Below are positions 1 to 8,285 of a DNA stretch of 46,964 nt, one piece after another. The position numbers and the translations under genes are program-made. Location: the NCBI GenBank assembly GCA_910584745.1, contig CAJUDG010000008.1, positions 1 through 46,964 on the forward strand, read 5' to 3'. Below the pieces are notes generated by a model. The model had not been told where the DNA came from and ran no database searches. It saw only the letters and a list, made by a program, of their open reading frames with translations. Every line of letters starts with the position of its first letter. Position 1 is the stretch's first letter. This DNA is from an uncultured Eubacteriales bacterium. Lineage in GTDB: Bacteria > Bacillota > Clostridia > Oscillospirales > Acutalibacteraceae.

Positions 1-1725
1 CAGCATAACGGAAAAGTCACGAAACCAGATGACCCCACAAGAGAGGGTTACACTTTTGACAGATGGTACAAAGAGCAAGAGTGTACAAACATCTGGGATT
101 TTGAGACGGACGTGGTGACAGATAACACCACGCTCTACGCCAAGTGGACAGAGGTTGTTGTTGCGCCCGAGAAGTACACGGTAAGCTTCAACCTCAACGG
201 CCATGGCAGCACGATAGATTCTATAACGGACGTAGTAAGCGGCAGCACGATAGCCGCGCCCGCAGCGCCGACAGTGGAAGGGTGGATCTTCGGCGGCTGG
301 TATAGAGAAGCGGACTGTACGACTGCCTGGAACTTCACCACCGACACAGTGACGGCAGACACCACGCTCTACGCCAAATGGACGAAGGTTGAGGAGCCGC
401 CGCCGGTAGACCCGGACGCGGGACATGAGGTAATCGTGGGCGATGGCGCGCCGCCGGTGCAGGCCGGCGGGCTGGGCGATGTGGTGGATGAAGTGAAGGC
501 GGAGAGCCCCGGCGCTTCCAGTGTGAAGATCACCATGACGGTGGAGAAGAAGGATGAAACAGATCCTTCGGCCCAGAAGATCAAGGAAGAGGCTCCAGCG
601 GGCGCGGCCCTGGAGTATCTGGATATAGGGATAACCAAGGATGTGGACGGAGCCATATCCACCATCTCCAGTACCTCAAGGGTGATAGATGTGAAGGTCT
701 CCTTCGACTTTAACGGAAAGAGCGAGATCGCCATATACAGGGAGCACGACGGCAGTGTGGAGCGCTTTACCGAGAGCGAAAGCGGGACAGACGGCACCTT
801 TAAGCTGGACCGGGTGAACGGGTTTATCCACATCTTCGCCCAGAAGTTCTCCGTGTATGCCATCAGCTATAAAAAGGAGAGTTCACCCGGCGGCTCGTCA
901 GGTGGCTCAACAGGTACGGTCAGCTATATGATAACCGCTTCGGCGGGGCCGGGCGGCAGCATCTCCCCCAGCGGAGATATCCGGGTGGTGGCATATAGGA
1001 GCCTGACCCTGACCGTCACGCCGGAGGAGGGCTATCGGATAGCCGACGTGCTGGTGGACGGCAAGAGCGTGGGCCCGGTGTCCGCCTATACCTTCAGGAA
1101 TGTGCTGGCGGCCCACAGGATAAGCGCGGTCTTCGAGCCGTTGGAGCCGCCCCCGCAGCCGGGCTGCCAAAGGGACGAGAGCTGCCCTGCGTGGCCGTAT
1201 ATAGACGTGAACCTTGGTGAATGGTATCACGACGGCATCCACTACTGCCTGGAAAAGGGGCTGATGACCGGCTATGCCGCAGACCGTTTCGGTCCCGGCG
1301 ATCGCCTTACCAGGGCCCAGCTTACCCAGATACTCTATAACCTGGCGGGGAGGCCCGAGGTCTCTGGGCCAAGCGGCTTTAAGGATGTGCCGGAGAACGC
1401 CTGGTATGCCAAGGCCGTGGCCTGGGCCAGAGAGGCCGGTGTGGTCAGCGGCTACAGCGACACCCGGTTTGCCCCGGGCGACCTGATAACCCGGGAGCAG
1501 CTGGCGGCGATGATCTGGCGCTATGCCGGGTCGCCGGCGGACCCGCGGGCGGCGCTTTCCTTCAAGGATTCGGCGCTGGTCTCCGCCTATGCCGGCACGG
1601 CCATGCGCTGGGCGGTGGCAGAGGGCATCGTCAGCGGTCACGACGGCTACCTGGAGCCCAGGGAACCGGCCACAAGAGCCCAGGCAAGCTCCATGATAAT
1701 GCGGTTCTGTACGGTAAATGCCTGA
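1..1725 (+). CDS. SLH-domain surface protein with InlB-type repeats (5' partial)
   Basis: The frame is open from base 1, so the N-terminus lies outside the window. The visible protein starts in one InlB/Flg_new-type repeat (ending in LYAKW), followed by a second complete repeat. Next come a domain of about 150 residues without a name I recognise, a Ser/Gly linker, and a divergent InlB-like repeat (TASAGPGGSISPSG). Three SLH modules fill the last 180 residues, with motifs such as FKDVPENAWYAKAVAWA and ITREQLAAMIWRYAG. SLH modules anchor proteins non-covalently to pyruvylated secondary cell-wall polymer, so this is an exported surface protein, possibly an adhesin. The InlB-type repeats are typical of long repetitive surface proteins in gut Firmicutes. 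The substrate or ligand cannot be read from the sequence. A strong hairpin follows the stop codon. Confidence 0.9.
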   Translation, partial: QHNGKVTKPDDPTREGYTFDRWYKEQECTNIWDFETDVVTDNTTLYAKWTEVVVAPEKYTVSFNLNGHGSTIDSITDVVSGSTIAAPAAPTVEGWIFGGWYREADCTTAWNFTTDTVTADTTLYAKWTKVEEPPPVDPDAGHEVIVGDGAPPVQAGGLGDVVDEVKAESPGASSVKITMTVEKKDETDPSAQKIKEEAPAGAALEYLDIGITKDVDGAISTISSTSRVIDVKVSFDFNGKSEIAIYREHDGSVERFTESESGTDGTFKLDRVNGFIHIFAQKFSVYAISYKKESSPGGSSGGSTGTVSYMITASAGPGGSISPSGDIRVVAYRSLTLTVTPEEGYRIADVLVDGKSVGPVSAYTFRNVLAAHRISAVFEPLEPPPQPGCQRDESCPAWPYIDVNLGEWYHDGIHYCLEKGLMTGYAADRFGPGDRLTRAQLTQILYNLAGRPEVSGPSGFKDVPENAWYAKAVAWAREAGVVSGYSDTRFAPGDLITREQLAAMIWRYAGSPADPRAALSFKDSALVSAYAGTAMRWAVAEGIVSGHDGYLEPREPATRAQASSMIMRFCTVNA

Positions 1726-1744
1726 ATAGAGTTATAGCAGCAGA

Positions 1745-1780
1745 AGAGCCCTGCCGGTCTTTGAAAACCGGCAGGGCTCT
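1745..1780. terminator. Bidirectional intrinsic terminator
   Basis: A perfect 14-bp stem (1745-1758 with 1767-1780) closes an 8-nt loop between two convergent genes. It can end both the SLH gene and the ACT-protein operon. Confidence 0.88.
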
Positions 1781-1794
1781 ATATTTGTTACAGC

Positions 1795-2229
1795 TTATAT
1801 ATCCGAGATATTGTCCTGGGACACGAGCTTTATGCCCCTGGCCCCAAGGGCGGCACAGGCCGACTTGGTGTCCTGGACGCGGAAGATCATGTAGGCGTGG
1901 TCCACGTCGCCGCCGCCCAGGAAGGCGTACATGTACTCCACGTTGACCCCCGCCTCGGTCAGCACCTCCAGCACACGGTGCAGGCCGCCGGGCTCGTCGG
2001 GGATAAGCACCGCCAGCACCGGGGTCAGCTTGTGCACGAAGCCGCCGTCCTTAAGGACCGTGGCCGCCTTGTACACGTCGTCCACGATTATGCGGACAAT
2101 GCCGAAGTCGTTGGTCTCCGCGAGGCTCAGGGCCCGCATGTCTATGCCGTTCTCCGCCAGCAGCGCCGTCATGTTCGTAAGCGTGCCGGGACGGTTTTCA
2201 AGAAAAACGGATATCTGGTTTACTGTCAT
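1795..2229 (-). CDS. Double-ACT-domain regulatory protein
   Basis: This 144-residue protein consists of two ACT modules and little else. The first begins ISVFLENRPGTLTNMTALL and the second contains VLIPDEPGGLHRVLEVL. ACT modules bind small ligands, usually amino acids. Stand-alone double-ACT proteins of this length are commonly encoded next to phenylacetate-CoA ligase genes in Clostridia and archaea, as here: paaK ends 13 bp upstream. The start is supported by a GGAGGG site just upstream. It is the last gene of the operon. By context it probably senses an aromatic or branched amino acid and modulates the ligase or its expression. That role is inferred; no DNA-binding domain is present. Confidence 0.85.
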   Translation of the reverse strand: MTVNQISVFLENRPGTLTNMTALLAENGIDMRALSLAETNDFGIVRIIVDDVYKAATVLKDGGFVHKLTPVLAVLIPDEPGGLHRVLEVLTEAGVNVEYMYAFLGGGDVDHAYMIFRVQDTKSACAALGARGIKLVSQDNISDI

Positions 2230-2242
2230 GGCTTATCCCTCC

Positions 2243-3544
2243 TCAGATTTTTCTCTTGTCAATGACCCTTACCGCCTTGCCCTCGCTCCTGACGATGGAC
2301 TTGGGCGCCACCAGCGTCACCTTGGCCGTCAGGCCCAGCATGGACCTAAGGCCCTCTACCAGCTCCTTCTGGCGCTCCGCGATGTCGCCCAGGTTGTCGG
2401 TGAACATCTCGGGGGTCATCTCCACCTGCACGTCCAGGGTGTCGGTATTCTTCACCCTGTCGACTATTATCTGGTAGTTGGCCGGGTAGCCGTTATTCAG
2501 CAGCACCGTCTCTATCTGGGACGGGAATACGTTTGCGCCGCGGATAATGAGCATATCGTCCGTGCGGCCCTGGGGTTTGGTCATCTTCACGTGGGTTCGC
2601 CCGCAGGAGCAGGGCTCCCTCGTTAGGGTGCAGATGTCTCTGGTGCGGTATCTGAGCAGCGGGAAGGCCTCTTTTGTGATGGAGGTGAACACCAGCTCCC
2701 CCTGGCTGCCCTCGGGCAGCACCTCGCCGGTCTCGGGGTCGATTATCTCGGCGATGAAGTGGTCCTCGTTGATGTGCATCCCGGTCTGGGCCGAGCACTC
2801 GAAGGACACACCGGGGCCGGAGAGCTCCGTAAGGCCGTAGATGTCATAGGCCTTGATGCCCAGTGTGTTCTCGATATCCCTTCTCATCTCCTGGCTCCAG
2901 GCCTCCGCGCCGAAGATGCCGGCCTTAAGCGGTATCTCGTCGGGGGTAAGTCCCATCTCCTTCATGGTTTCGCCTATGTACGCCGCGTAGGAGGGCGTGC
3001 AGCAGAGGATGGTGGCGTTAAGGTCCCGGATGAACATTATCTGCCGCTCGGTATTGCCGGAGCTGGTGGGTATGGTCAGGCAGCCCACTTTATGGCTGCC
3101 GCCGTTTAAGCCGGGCCCGCCGGTAAAGAGCCCATAGCCATAGCTCACCTGGCACACGTCCTCGTCGGTGCCCCCCGCCGCCATAATGGCCCGGGCGCAG
3201 CAGTCCTCCCACAGGTCGATGTCGTGCTGGGTGTAGAAGGCCACCACCCGCTTGCCCGTGGTGCCGGAGGTGGACTGTATGCGCACACAGTCCTTAAGGG
3301 GCTTGCCCATGAGCCCGTAGGGGTAGGCTTCTCTGAGGTCAGCCTTTGACAGGAACGGCAGCTTCCAGAGGTCGTCCGAGGACTTGATATCGTCGGGGGT
3401 CAGCCCCTTCGCCTCCATCTTTTTGCGGTAGTATGGGACGTTGTCCCAGACGTGCCGCACCTGCCTGACCAGCCGTTCGTCCTGGAGGGCCTTGATCTGC
3501 TCTCTTGGGGCACATTCGATCTCGGGTTGATAGTAGTGTTCCAT
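2243..3544 (-). CDS. paaK: Phenylacetate-CoA ligase family (PaaK-like)
   Basis: The 433-residue length matches PaaK. Visible adenylate-forming motifs are STSGTTGKRVVAFYT (ATP/phosphate loop), YDIYGLTELSGPG (adenine pocket) and LRYRTRDICTL (hinge region). A PaaK-type C-terminal domain follows (GRTDDMLIIRGANVFPSQIE). The family activates aryl acids such as phenylacetate to CoA thioesters, using ATP and releasing AMP and PPi, in the cytoplasm. Just upstream are iorA and iorB, which make aryl-acetyl-CoA from aryl-pyruvates. The ligase may therefore take up exogenous aryl acids and run the pathway in the biosynthetic direction, or handle the acids produced. The ribosome site is weak (AAGGAC). The exact aryl substrate is not determinable. 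Confidence 0.9.
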   Translation of the reverse strand: MEHYYQPEIECAPREQIKALQDERLVRQVRHVWDNVPYYRKKMEAKGLTPDDIKSSDDLWKLPFLSKADLREAYPYGLMGKPLKDCVRIQSTSGTTGKRVVAFYTQHDIDLWEDCCARAIMAAGGTDEDVCQVSYGYGLFTGGPGLNGGSHKVGCLTIPTSSGNTERQIMFIRDLNATILCCTPSYAAYIGETMKEMGLTPDEIPLKAGIFGAEAWSQEMRRDIENTLGIKAYDIYGLTELSGPGVSFECSAQTGMHINEDHFIAEIIDPETGEVLPEGSQGELVFTSITKEAFPLLRYRTRDICTLTREPCSCGRTHVKMTKPQGRTDDMLIIRGANVFPSQIETVLLNNGYPANYQIIVDRVKNTDTLDVQVEMTPEMFTDNLGDIAERQKELVEGLRSMLGLTAKVTLVAPKSIVRSEGKAVRVIDKRKI

Positions 3545-3617
3545 GTTGCATCAGTCCTTTTAGAGTTTATTTATAAAGATCAAGCCTAGACTTTAGAAAT
3601 AGTATCTTTGCCTGTTC

Positions 3618-4190
3618 CTATGCCCCCTGCCCAAGCGCAAAGGCCTTCCTGTTAAGCTCCAGGAACTTCGGCGGCACGCAGGCCTCTATAGCCTCCTGCC
3701 AGGCCTCCTGGGGGAAGTCGAAATAGTGGCTGACCCTGCCCAGCAGCACCAGGTTCACGGCCTTCTGGCTCCCAGCCTCCTCGGCGAGTTTCAGGCAGTC
3801 CAGCGCGTCCACCTTGGCCCCGGCGGCCTCCATCTTACTAACCAGCTTCCCGGGGTACTGGGCTGCGCCGGTTATCACGGGCATTGGGTCTATCTGCTGG
3901 GTGTTGGTCACCACCCGGCCCCCGGGCTTCAGATATTCCAGCCATCTGGCCGCCTCAAGAAGCTCGAAGGAGACTATGGCGTCGGCCTGCCCCTTGTCTA
4001 TCACAGGGGAGTATACCTTGTCGCCGTAGCGCACGAAGGTGACCACGCTGCCGCCCCGCTGGCTCATGCCGTGGACCTCGGATACCTTCACGTCGAAGCC
4101 CTGGCCCATCAATAGGTGTCCAAGGAGCTTGCTGGCAAGGAGAGAGCCTTGCCCCCCCACGCCGACTATCATAATATTCTTTGTCTCCAT
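3618..4190 (-). CDS. iorB: Indolepyruvate ferredoxin oxidoreductase, beta subunit
   Basis: The 190 residues match the family length. The N-terminal motif GVGGQGSLLASKLLGHLL and the following SEVHGMSQRGGSVVTFVR are hallmarks of the gamma-type 2-oxoacid:ferredoxin oxidoreductase domain that forms IorB. With IorA it oxidatively decarboxylates aryl-pyruvates (indolepyruvate, phenylpyruvate, hydroxyphenylpyruvate) to aryl-acetyl-CoA and reduces ferredoxin. The ATG lies 2 bp past the iorA stop. Its AAGGAGG site sits inside the 3' end of iorA, which indicates translational coupling. Confidence 0.93.
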   Translation of the reverse strand: METKNIMIVGVGGQGSLLASKLLGHLLMGQGFDVKVSEVHGMSQRGGSVVTFVRYGDKVYSPVIDKGQADAIVSFELLEAARWLEYLKPGGRVVTNTQQIDPMPVITGAAQYPGKLVSKMEAAGAKVDALDCLKLAEEAGSQKAVNLVLLGRVSHYFDFPQEAWQEAIEACVPPKFLELNRKAFALGQGA

Positions 4191-4192
4191 AC

Positions 4193-5926
4193 TTAATCCT
4201 CCTTAAACGCGCCGAAGCCGCAGAGCTGCTCACAGACCCCGCAGCCCACGCACTGGGTGCCGTCGATATGGGCCTTGCCGTCCCTGATGGAGATGGCCGG
4301 ACAGCCTATCCTCATGCAGGCCTTGCAGCCCCGGCACTTCTCCGTGTCGACCTTTAACGCGGGCTTATGCTTCACGTATTTTAAGAGCGCGCAAGGCCGT
4401 CTGGAGATTATCACCGAGGGCCCCTCGGCAGCCAGCTCCTCCTTGACCGCGGCCTCGCAGGCCTTAAGGTCGTAGGGGTCCACCACCCGCACTCTGTCAA
4501 GGCCCATGGCTTTACACAGGGCCTCCAGGTCTATCTTGCCCGCCGGGTCACCACGAAGGTTAAAGCCAGTGGTGGGGTTCTGCTGGTGGCCGGTCATGCC
4601 GGTTATGCTGTTGTCAAATATTATCACCGTAGAATTGGACCCGTTATAGGCCACGTTGGCAAGGCCGGTCATGCCCGAGTGCATGAAGGTGGAGTCGCCG
4701 ATAACCGCCACGGTCTCGCCCTCGCTCCCGGACCCCAGGGCCTTGTTGAAGCCGTGCAGCCCGCTTATGGACGCGCCCATGCAAAGGGTCATGTCCATAG
4801 CTCCAAGGGGCGGCATGGCCCCCAAAGTGTAGCAGCCGATATCACCCAGCACCGTGCAGCCTAGCTTTTTCAGCGTGTAGAACAGGCCCCTATGGGGGCA
4901 GCCCGCGCACATCACCGGCGGGCGGTTTGGCAGCTCCTCAGAGAGGCCCTTACCCTCGGGCACCGGCAGGCCAAGCTTTTCTGCCACGATATTCTGGCTC
5001 AGCTCGCCGCACAGCGGGAAGTAGTCCTTGCCCGCCAGCGGGAGGCCCAGCCCCCGGCAGTAGCCCTCTATAAAGGGATCGCCCTCCTCGACCACCACCA
5101 GCAGGCTCACCCTGCCGGCAAAGCTCTTTATCAGTTCATCCGGCAGCGGCCAGACCATCCCCAGCTTCAGCACAGGGAACCTGTCTCCGCAGACCTCCTT
5201 CACGTACTGATAGCAGGTGCTGGAGGTGATGACGCCGATCTTGCTGTCCTGCCCGTCCTCAACGCGGTTTATCTCCGCCGTCTTGGCCCATTTTGCAAGG
5301 CGCAGGAGCCGGTCCTCTACAATGGGGTGCCGCCTTATGGCGTTGGCCGGGGCCATCACGTACTTCTGGGGGGCCTTCTCATAGGGCTTTGTCTCCGGCT
5401 CCACCCGCTCGGACAGCTCCGCCACGGACTGGGAGTGGGCGACCCTTGTGCACATCTTAAGGAGCACAGGCGTGTCGAACTCCTCAGAGAGCTCGTATGC
5501 AAGCTTCGTGAACTCCAAGGCTTCCTTGGAGTCCGAGGGCTCCAGCATGGGGAGCTTGACGGCTCTGGCGTAGTGCCGGGAGTCCTGCTCGTTCTGTGAG
5601 GAGTGCATACCCGGGTCGTCGGCCACGGCTATGACCATCCCGGCGTTGACCCCGGTATAGCCCATGGTAAATAAGGGGTCCGCCGCCACGTTGAGCCCCA
5701 CGTGCTTCATGCCGCAGAAGCTCCGCTTTCCGGCGAGACTGGCACCGAAGGCCGTCTCCATGGCCACCTTCTCGTTGGGGGCCCACTCGCAGTATATCTC
5801 CGCAAACTTTGCCGCCTCCTCGGTTATCTCCGTGCTGGGGGTGCCCGGATAGCTGGACGCTATGGAGCAGCCCGCCTCATAGAGGCCCCGGGCCACGGCG
5901 GCGTTGCCTAAGATAAGCTTTTTCAT
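4193..5926 (-). CDS. iorA: Indolepyruvate ferredoxin oxidoreductase, alpha subunit
   Basis: The 577-residue catalytic subunit carries the pyrimidine-binding domain at the N-terminus (CSIASSYPGTPSTEITEEAA). The thiamine-diphosphate domain follows around residues 330-480 (GDIGCYTLGAMPPLGAMD, VAVIGDSTFMHSGMTGLAN). The C-terminus holds two ferredoxin-like cysteine clusters (CRGCKACMRIGCP and CVGCGVCEQLCGF). In the second the usual Pro after the last Cys is Gly. The enzyme is cytoplasmic and oxygen-sensitive, and its direction depends on the ferredoxin potential. An AGGAGG site precedes the ATG. It is cotranscribed with iorB, a PaaK-like ligase and a second acyl-CoA synthetase, which points to aromatic amino acid fermentation or reductive resynthesis. 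Confidence 0.95.
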   Translation of the reverse strand: MKKLILGNAAVARGLYEAGCSIASSYPGTPSTEITEEAAKFAEIYCEWAPNEKVAMETAFGASLAGKRSFCGMKHVGLNVAADPLFTMGYTGVNAGMVIAVADDPGMHSSQNEQDSRHYARAVKLPMLEPSDSKEALEFTKLAYELSEEFDTPVLLKMCTRVAHSQSVAELSERVEPETKPYEKAPQKYVMAPANAIRRHPIVEDRLLRLAKWAKTAEINRVEDGQDSKIGVITSSTCYQYVKEVCGDRFPVLKLGMVWPLPDELIKSFAGRVSLLVVVEEGDPFIEGYCRGLGLPLAGKDYFPLCGELSQNIVAEKLGLPVPEGKGLSEELPNRPPVMCAGCPHRGLFYTLKKLGCTVLGDIGCYTLGAMPPLGAMDMTLCMGASISGLHGFNKALGSGSEGETVAVIGDSTFMHSGMTGLANVAYNGSNSTVIIFDNSITGMTGHQQNPTTGFNLRGDPAGKIDLEALCKAMGLDRVRVVDPYDLKACEAAVKEELAAEGPSVIISRRPCALLKYVKHKPALKVDTEKCRGCKACMRIGCPAISIRDGKAHIDGTQCVGCGVCEQLCGFGAFKED

Positions 5927-5944
5927 TATATATGTACCTCCTGA

Positions 5945-6235
5945 TCATATCTCATAGTCGATGCAGGCCCTATCCACGCGTATGCCGCCCACGAACCTGC
6001 CGAACTCCACGTGCTCGGGCGAGACCTGATAGGTGTTGAGTTGGTCCACGGACTCGAAGTCCATTATAAGCGCCACGTCAAAATTGGCGTTGGGCGCGCC
6101 CTGGACCCTGCTCACCGCCCGGCCGCTCTTTATGACCGGCAGTCCGCAGAGCTCCGTCCCCCGCCGCAGGAACTCGGCGGTGTTCTCCTCCTTATTCTCG
6201 GGCTTCAGTGAAAACATAACTATATGCCTTATCAT
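5945..6235 (-). CDS. Dabb-family (stress-responsive A/B barrel) protein
   Basis: This 96-residue protein begins MIRHIVMFSLKPEN, the typical first strand of Dabb domains, which form dimeric ferredoxin-like barrels. The ending GRFVGGIRVDRACIDYEI is also typical of the C-terminal strand. Dabb proteins are small cytoplasmic proteins of uncertain function; a few relatives are cyclases or decarboxylases acting on hydrophobic aromatic substrates. An AAGGAG site precedes the start. It sits between the acyl-CoA synthetase (14-bp gap) and iorA (18-bp gap), so it is part of the same operon and may act on, or buffer, an aromatic intermediate. That role is inferred only. Confidence 0.82.
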   Translation of the reverse strand: MIRHIVMFSLKPENKEENTAEFLRRGTELCGLPVIKSGRAVSRVQGAPNANFDVALIMDFESVDQLNTYQVSPEHVEFGRFVGGIRVDRACIDYEI

Positions 6236-6249
6236 AATACTGTATCTCC

Positions 6250-7884
6250 TTATCCCTTATTCTGCGCCTCTACCAGCCGCACGCCGCAGTATATCTCACG
6301 AAGCTTGGGCTTCTCTATCTTTCCCGTGGCGTTTCTCGGCACAGGCGCGAAGATGAGCTTTCTGGGGCGCTTGTACCTGGGCAGGTCCTTGCAGAAGTCC
6401 ATGACCTCCTCCTCGGTGCAGTCCATGCCCTCCTTCACCTGGATGATGGCCGCGGCTATCTCGCCAAGCCGCTGGTCCGGCAGGCCGATAACCGCCACGT
6501 CGTGTATCTTCGGGTGCCCGGAGAGGAAGGCCTCTATCTGCACCGGATACAGGTTCTCGCCGCCGGAAATTATAACGTCCTTCTTGCGGTCCACTAAGTA
6601 TATGAAGCCGTCCTCATCCTGCCGGGCCATGTCCCCGGTATGCAGCCAGCCGTTTTTCAGCACCTCGCTGGTGGCGGCCTCGTCGTGGTAGTACCCCACC
6701 ATCACGCCGCCGCCCTTGACGCAGAGCTCGCCCACGTCGCCGGGCTTCACGGGCTCACCCTGCTCGTCCACTATCTTCACCCGCCAGCCGTAGCCGGGCA
6801 CGCCGATAGCCCCTACCTTATGGGGGTTCTCCACCCCCAGGTGCACACAGCCGGGGCCGGTGGACTCGGAAAGGCCGTAGTTGGTGTCGTATTTATGGTG
6901 CGGGAAATACTCCCACCAGTGCTTTACAAGGCTTGGGGGAACAGGCTGGGCGCCGATGTGCATCAGCCGCCACTGGGCAAGCTTATAGTCCTCCGTCTTC
7001 AGCTCGCCCCTGTCCAGCGCCGCCAAAATGTCCTGGGCCCAGGGCACTAAGAGCCATACTATTGTGCACTCCTCTGAGGAGACAGCTTCAAAAATGGCCT
7101 TGGGCGAGTTCCCCTTTAAGAGCACGGCCTTGCCCCCGGTAAAGAGGGAGCCGAACCAGTGCATTTTGGCGCCGGTATGGTATAGGGGCGGTATGCACAG
7201 GAACACGTCCTCATGGGTGGTCTCGTGGTGTAAAGCCTCCATTCTTGCCGACTGCATAAGGGCCGAGTGCCGGAGGAGTATGGCCTTTGGAAAGCCCGTG
7301 GTGCCCGAGGAGTAGTAGATGGCCGCCTCGTCCTCGTCGTCTATGAGCACCTTTGGGGGCGCGCTTGAGCAGTTTGCGGCGGCACGATGGTAGTCCTCGG
7401 CAAAGGTGGGGCAGCTGTCCCCCACAAAGAACAGCAGCTTCTCGCCGCCGATATCCGGCACTATCTCCTCCACGCGGCCGATGAACTCCGGCCCGAAGAA
7501 CAGCACGTCCGCGTCCGCAAGCTTCAGGCAGTATCTGATCTCCTCGGCGGTATAGCGGAAGTTCAGCGGCACGGCGATGGCCCCGGTCTTTAGTATGCCA
7601 AAGTATATGGGCAGCCACTCCAGGTTGTTCATCATCAGCAGGGCAACCTTCTGGCCCTTGCGTATGCCCCGGCCCAGCAGCAGGTTTGCCGCCCGGTTCG
7701 ATTTCTCGTCAAAGACGGACCAGGTTATCTCCCGCCTGTAGGGGGCGGGCCCTCCGGGCTGTATGAGCTCATACTCCCTCCAGGTGACCCTCCTGGGCTC
7801 CCGGAGCTCGGGGTTTATCTCTACCAGCGCGGTCATGTCGCCGTAGAGCTTCGAGTTTCTCTCTAACAGGTCTGTAATGGGCAA
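6250..7884 (-). CDS. AMP-forming acyl-CoA synthetase
   Basis: This 544-residue class I adenylate-forming enzyme shows YYSSGTTGFPKAILL (P-loop), YGLSESTGPG and GWLHTGDMARQDEDGFIYL. It also shows the hinge VDRKKDVIISGGENLYP and a C-terminal catalytic lysine in PRNATGKIEKPKL. It converts a carboxylic acid to its CoA thioester with ATP. The substrate could be a fatty, aryl or branched acid. As first gene of the iorAB operon it probably handles an organic acid linked to amino acid fermentation. The start codon appears to be TTG: a GGAGGG site sits 8 nt upstream, and the nearby ATG is out of frame. A consensus promoter lies about 65-95 bp upstream. Confidence 0.9.
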   Translation of the reverse strand: MPITDLLERNSKLYGDMTALVEINPELREPRRVTWREYELIQPGGPAPYRREITWSVFDEKSNRAANLLLGRGIRKGQKVALLMMNNLEWLPIYFGILKTGAIAVPLNFRYTAEEIRYCLKLADADVLFFGPEFIGRVEEIVPDIGGEKLLFFVGDSCPTFAEDYHRAAANCSSAPPKVLIDDEDEAAIYYSSGTTGFPKAILLRHSALMQSARMEALHHETTHEDVFLCIPPLYHTGAKMHWFGSLFTGGKAVLLKGNSPKAIFEAVSSEECTIVWLLVPWAQDILAALDRGELKTEDYKLAQWRLMHIGAQPVPPSLVKHWWEYFPHHKYDTNYGLSESTGPGCVHLGVENPHKVGAIGVPGYGWRVKIVDEQGEPVKPGDVGELCVKGGGVMVGYYHDEAATSEVLKNGWLHTGDMARQDEDGFIYLVDRKKDVIISGGENLYPVQIEAFLSGHPKIHDVAVIGLPDQRLGEIAAAIIQVKEGMDCTEEEVMDFCKDLPRYKRPRKLIFAPVPRNATGKIEKPKLREIYCGVRLVEAQNKG

Positions 7885-7949
7885 TCTTCATCCCTCCGTC
7901 CGGCCCAGCATATTGGGGCCGGGGTTATTCATTTTCACAATACATATCT

Positions 7950-7978
7950 ATTATAAACTATTTTCCTCGGGCAGTCAA
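7950..7978 (-). promoter_or_regulatory. SigA-type promoter of the iorAB operon
   Basis: On the minus strand a -35 TTGACT (7973-7978) and -10 TATAAT (7950-7955) are separated by 17 bp, upstream of the TTG start at 7884. Confidence 0.75.
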
Positions 7979-8002
7979 GAGCGGGGAGAGGGATGCTTTT
8001 TA

Positions 8003-8031
8003 TTGACAGATATGACAGGCTGTGATATACT
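8003..8031 (+). promoter_or_regulatory. SigA-type promoter of the DUF6440-like gene
   Basis: A consensus -35 TTGACA (8003-8008) and -10 TATACT (8026-8031) with 17-bp spacing lie 42 bp before the small gene. This promoter diverges from the iorAB operon promoter. Confidence 0.8.
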
Positions 8032-8073
8032 TTATCTTGCCTTTAATTTGATTTTACATGGAGGAATTGCATT

Positions 8074-8241
8074 ATGAAGCGTTTTGAGAAGGTCTACAGC
8101 CAGGGCGCCGTCAATGTCACCGAGATATGGGTGGACACCGAGACCGGCGTCAACTACCTCTTTCACGAAGACGGCTATGCCGGGGGCCTGACCCCGCTGC
8201 TGGATAAGGACGGGAAGCCTGTGGTGACGAGAGAGGCTTGA
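8074..8241 (+). CDS. Small DUF6440-like protein
   Basis: This 55-residue gene begins MKRFEKVYSQGAVNVTEIWV and continues with DTETGVNYLFHEDGYAGGLT, then LLDKDGKPV. That core matches my recollection of the DUF6440 family of short cytoplasmic proteins with no assigned function. No signal peptide or membrane segment is visible. It has its own consensus promoter, a GGAGG site before the ATG, and a terminator directly after the stop, so it is a monocistronic gene. Its expression is probably strong. Function is unknown; the family name is from memory and should be confirmed with an HMM search. Confidence 0.85.
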   Translation: MKRFEKVYSQGAVNVTEIWVDTETGVNYLFHEDGYAGGLTPLLDKDGKPVVTREA

Positions 8242-8248
8242 AGAAACT

Positions 8249-8278
8249 AAAGAGCCAGCCGTTCGCGGCTGGCTCTTT
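8249..8278. terminator. Terminator with UUCG tetraloop
   Basis: A perfect 13-bp stem (8249-8261 with 8266-8278) is capped by TTCG. It lies between the DUF6440-like gene and the convergent nitroreductase, and its A- and T-rich ends make it usable in both directions. Confidence 0.9.
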
Positions 8279-8285
8279 AATATAT

